From an uncultured marine group I thaumarchaeote (GTDB lineage: Archaea > Thermoproteota > Nitrososphaeria > Nitrososphaerales > Nitrosopumilaceae): DNA of 54,482 bases. The notes under the pieces are model-generated. The model searched no databases and was not told the origin of the DNA. It saw only the letters and a list, made by a program, of their open reading frames with translations. The stretch is taken from assembly GCA_902512865.1 (NCBI GenBank), contig CABXKZ010000002.1, positions 1 to 54,482 on the forward strand. The letters run 5' to 3'. Numbering within the stretch: position 1 is the stretch's first letter; the number at the start of each line of letters is the position of its first letter. This document shows, piece after piece, positions 54,415-54,482 of this stretch. The position numbers and the translations under genes are program-made.

Positions 54415-54482
54415 CTATTCGAATTTGTCTTCTAACAAATCCACTACTTGTCCAAAAAGGTCTTTACTCTTTTTTAAGAGTC
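54415..54482 (-). CDS. C-terminal end of an unknown protein, partial
   Basis: Only the last 21 codons are in the window: KKSKDLFGQVVDLLEDKFE then TAG. The frame is open to the right edge. It is helical and charged. Family not recognisable. It lies 37 bp upstream of sucC on the same strand, so it could be in the same operon. Confidence 0.4.
   Translation of the reverse strand, partial: LLKKSKDLFGQVVDLLEDKFE

Overview
This window comes from a low-GC marine-type ammonia-oxidising archaeon (Thaumarchaeota/Nitrososphaerota, Nitrosopumilus-like). The reasons are: archaeal translation and transcription genes (archaeal ProS, aEF-2, TFB, L40e); coenzyme F420 ligase; PEFG-CTERM cell-surface proteins; a CbtA-type cobalt transporter; many small Cys-rich conserved proteins; and a 16S-23S rRNA locus with no tRNA in its spacer. 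No amo, nirK or carbon-cycle marker genes are present, so genus level is inference. Many genes have a TATA element 22-30 nt before the start codon, which suggests mostly leaderless transcripts.

Layout. 1-7.4 kb: 5' part of prolyl-tRNA synthetase, small conserved proteins, a ThrH/SerB-like HAD phosphatase, F420:glutamate ligase, a PHP-domain protein, a TusA-like sulfur carrier, thioredoxin reductase, and the thiazole synthase Thi4, which here carries the sulfur-donor Cys. 7.5-10.4 kb: a siroheme nitrite/sulfite reductase overlapping a two-domain rhodanese. 10.4-17.3 kb: a TPR protein, a collagen-like protein with 86 unbroken Gly-X-Y triplets, family-4 uracil-DNA glycosylase, an ATPase-KH protein, an MntR/DtxR-type metal regulator and a DUF192 protein. 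17.3-26.5 kb: an apparent iron-uptake island. It holds a PEFG-CTERM surface protein, an FTR1 permease with a large extracellular part, an overlapping hydantoinase/oxoprolinase gene and a CFI-box-like secreted protein. The three surface proteins share one small helical domain (four copies), and their promoters share TTAGAAT/ATTCTA-type operator motifs.

26.6-29 kb: a small conserved protein, a nitroreductase and a class-III aminotransferase. 29.1-34 kb: the rRNA locus with a structured leader, perfect 16S and 23S processing stems and hairpins in the spacer. 34.1-37.4 kb: a cold-shock protein and a small membrane protein divergently transcribed from a region with three DtxR-like palindromes, then TFB and a Dps-like ferritin. 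37.4-46.7 kb: a TPR-metzincin surface protease, BirA with a winged-helix partner, a LON-domain protein, a SNF2 helicase, a membrane J-domain protein, a rhodanese plus SWIM zinc-finger pair and a second PEFG-CTERM protein. 46.8-54.5 kb: aEF-2, CbtA, DUF427, a thioesterase, a J-domain protein with an altered HPD motif, L40e and succinyl-CoA ligase SucCD.

Recurrent themes are metal handling (FTR1 island, metal regulator, Dps, CbtA), sulfur transfer (TusA, two rhodanese genes, siroheme reductase, Cys-type Thi4) and cell-surface proteins. All family names come from reading motifs, without database searches.
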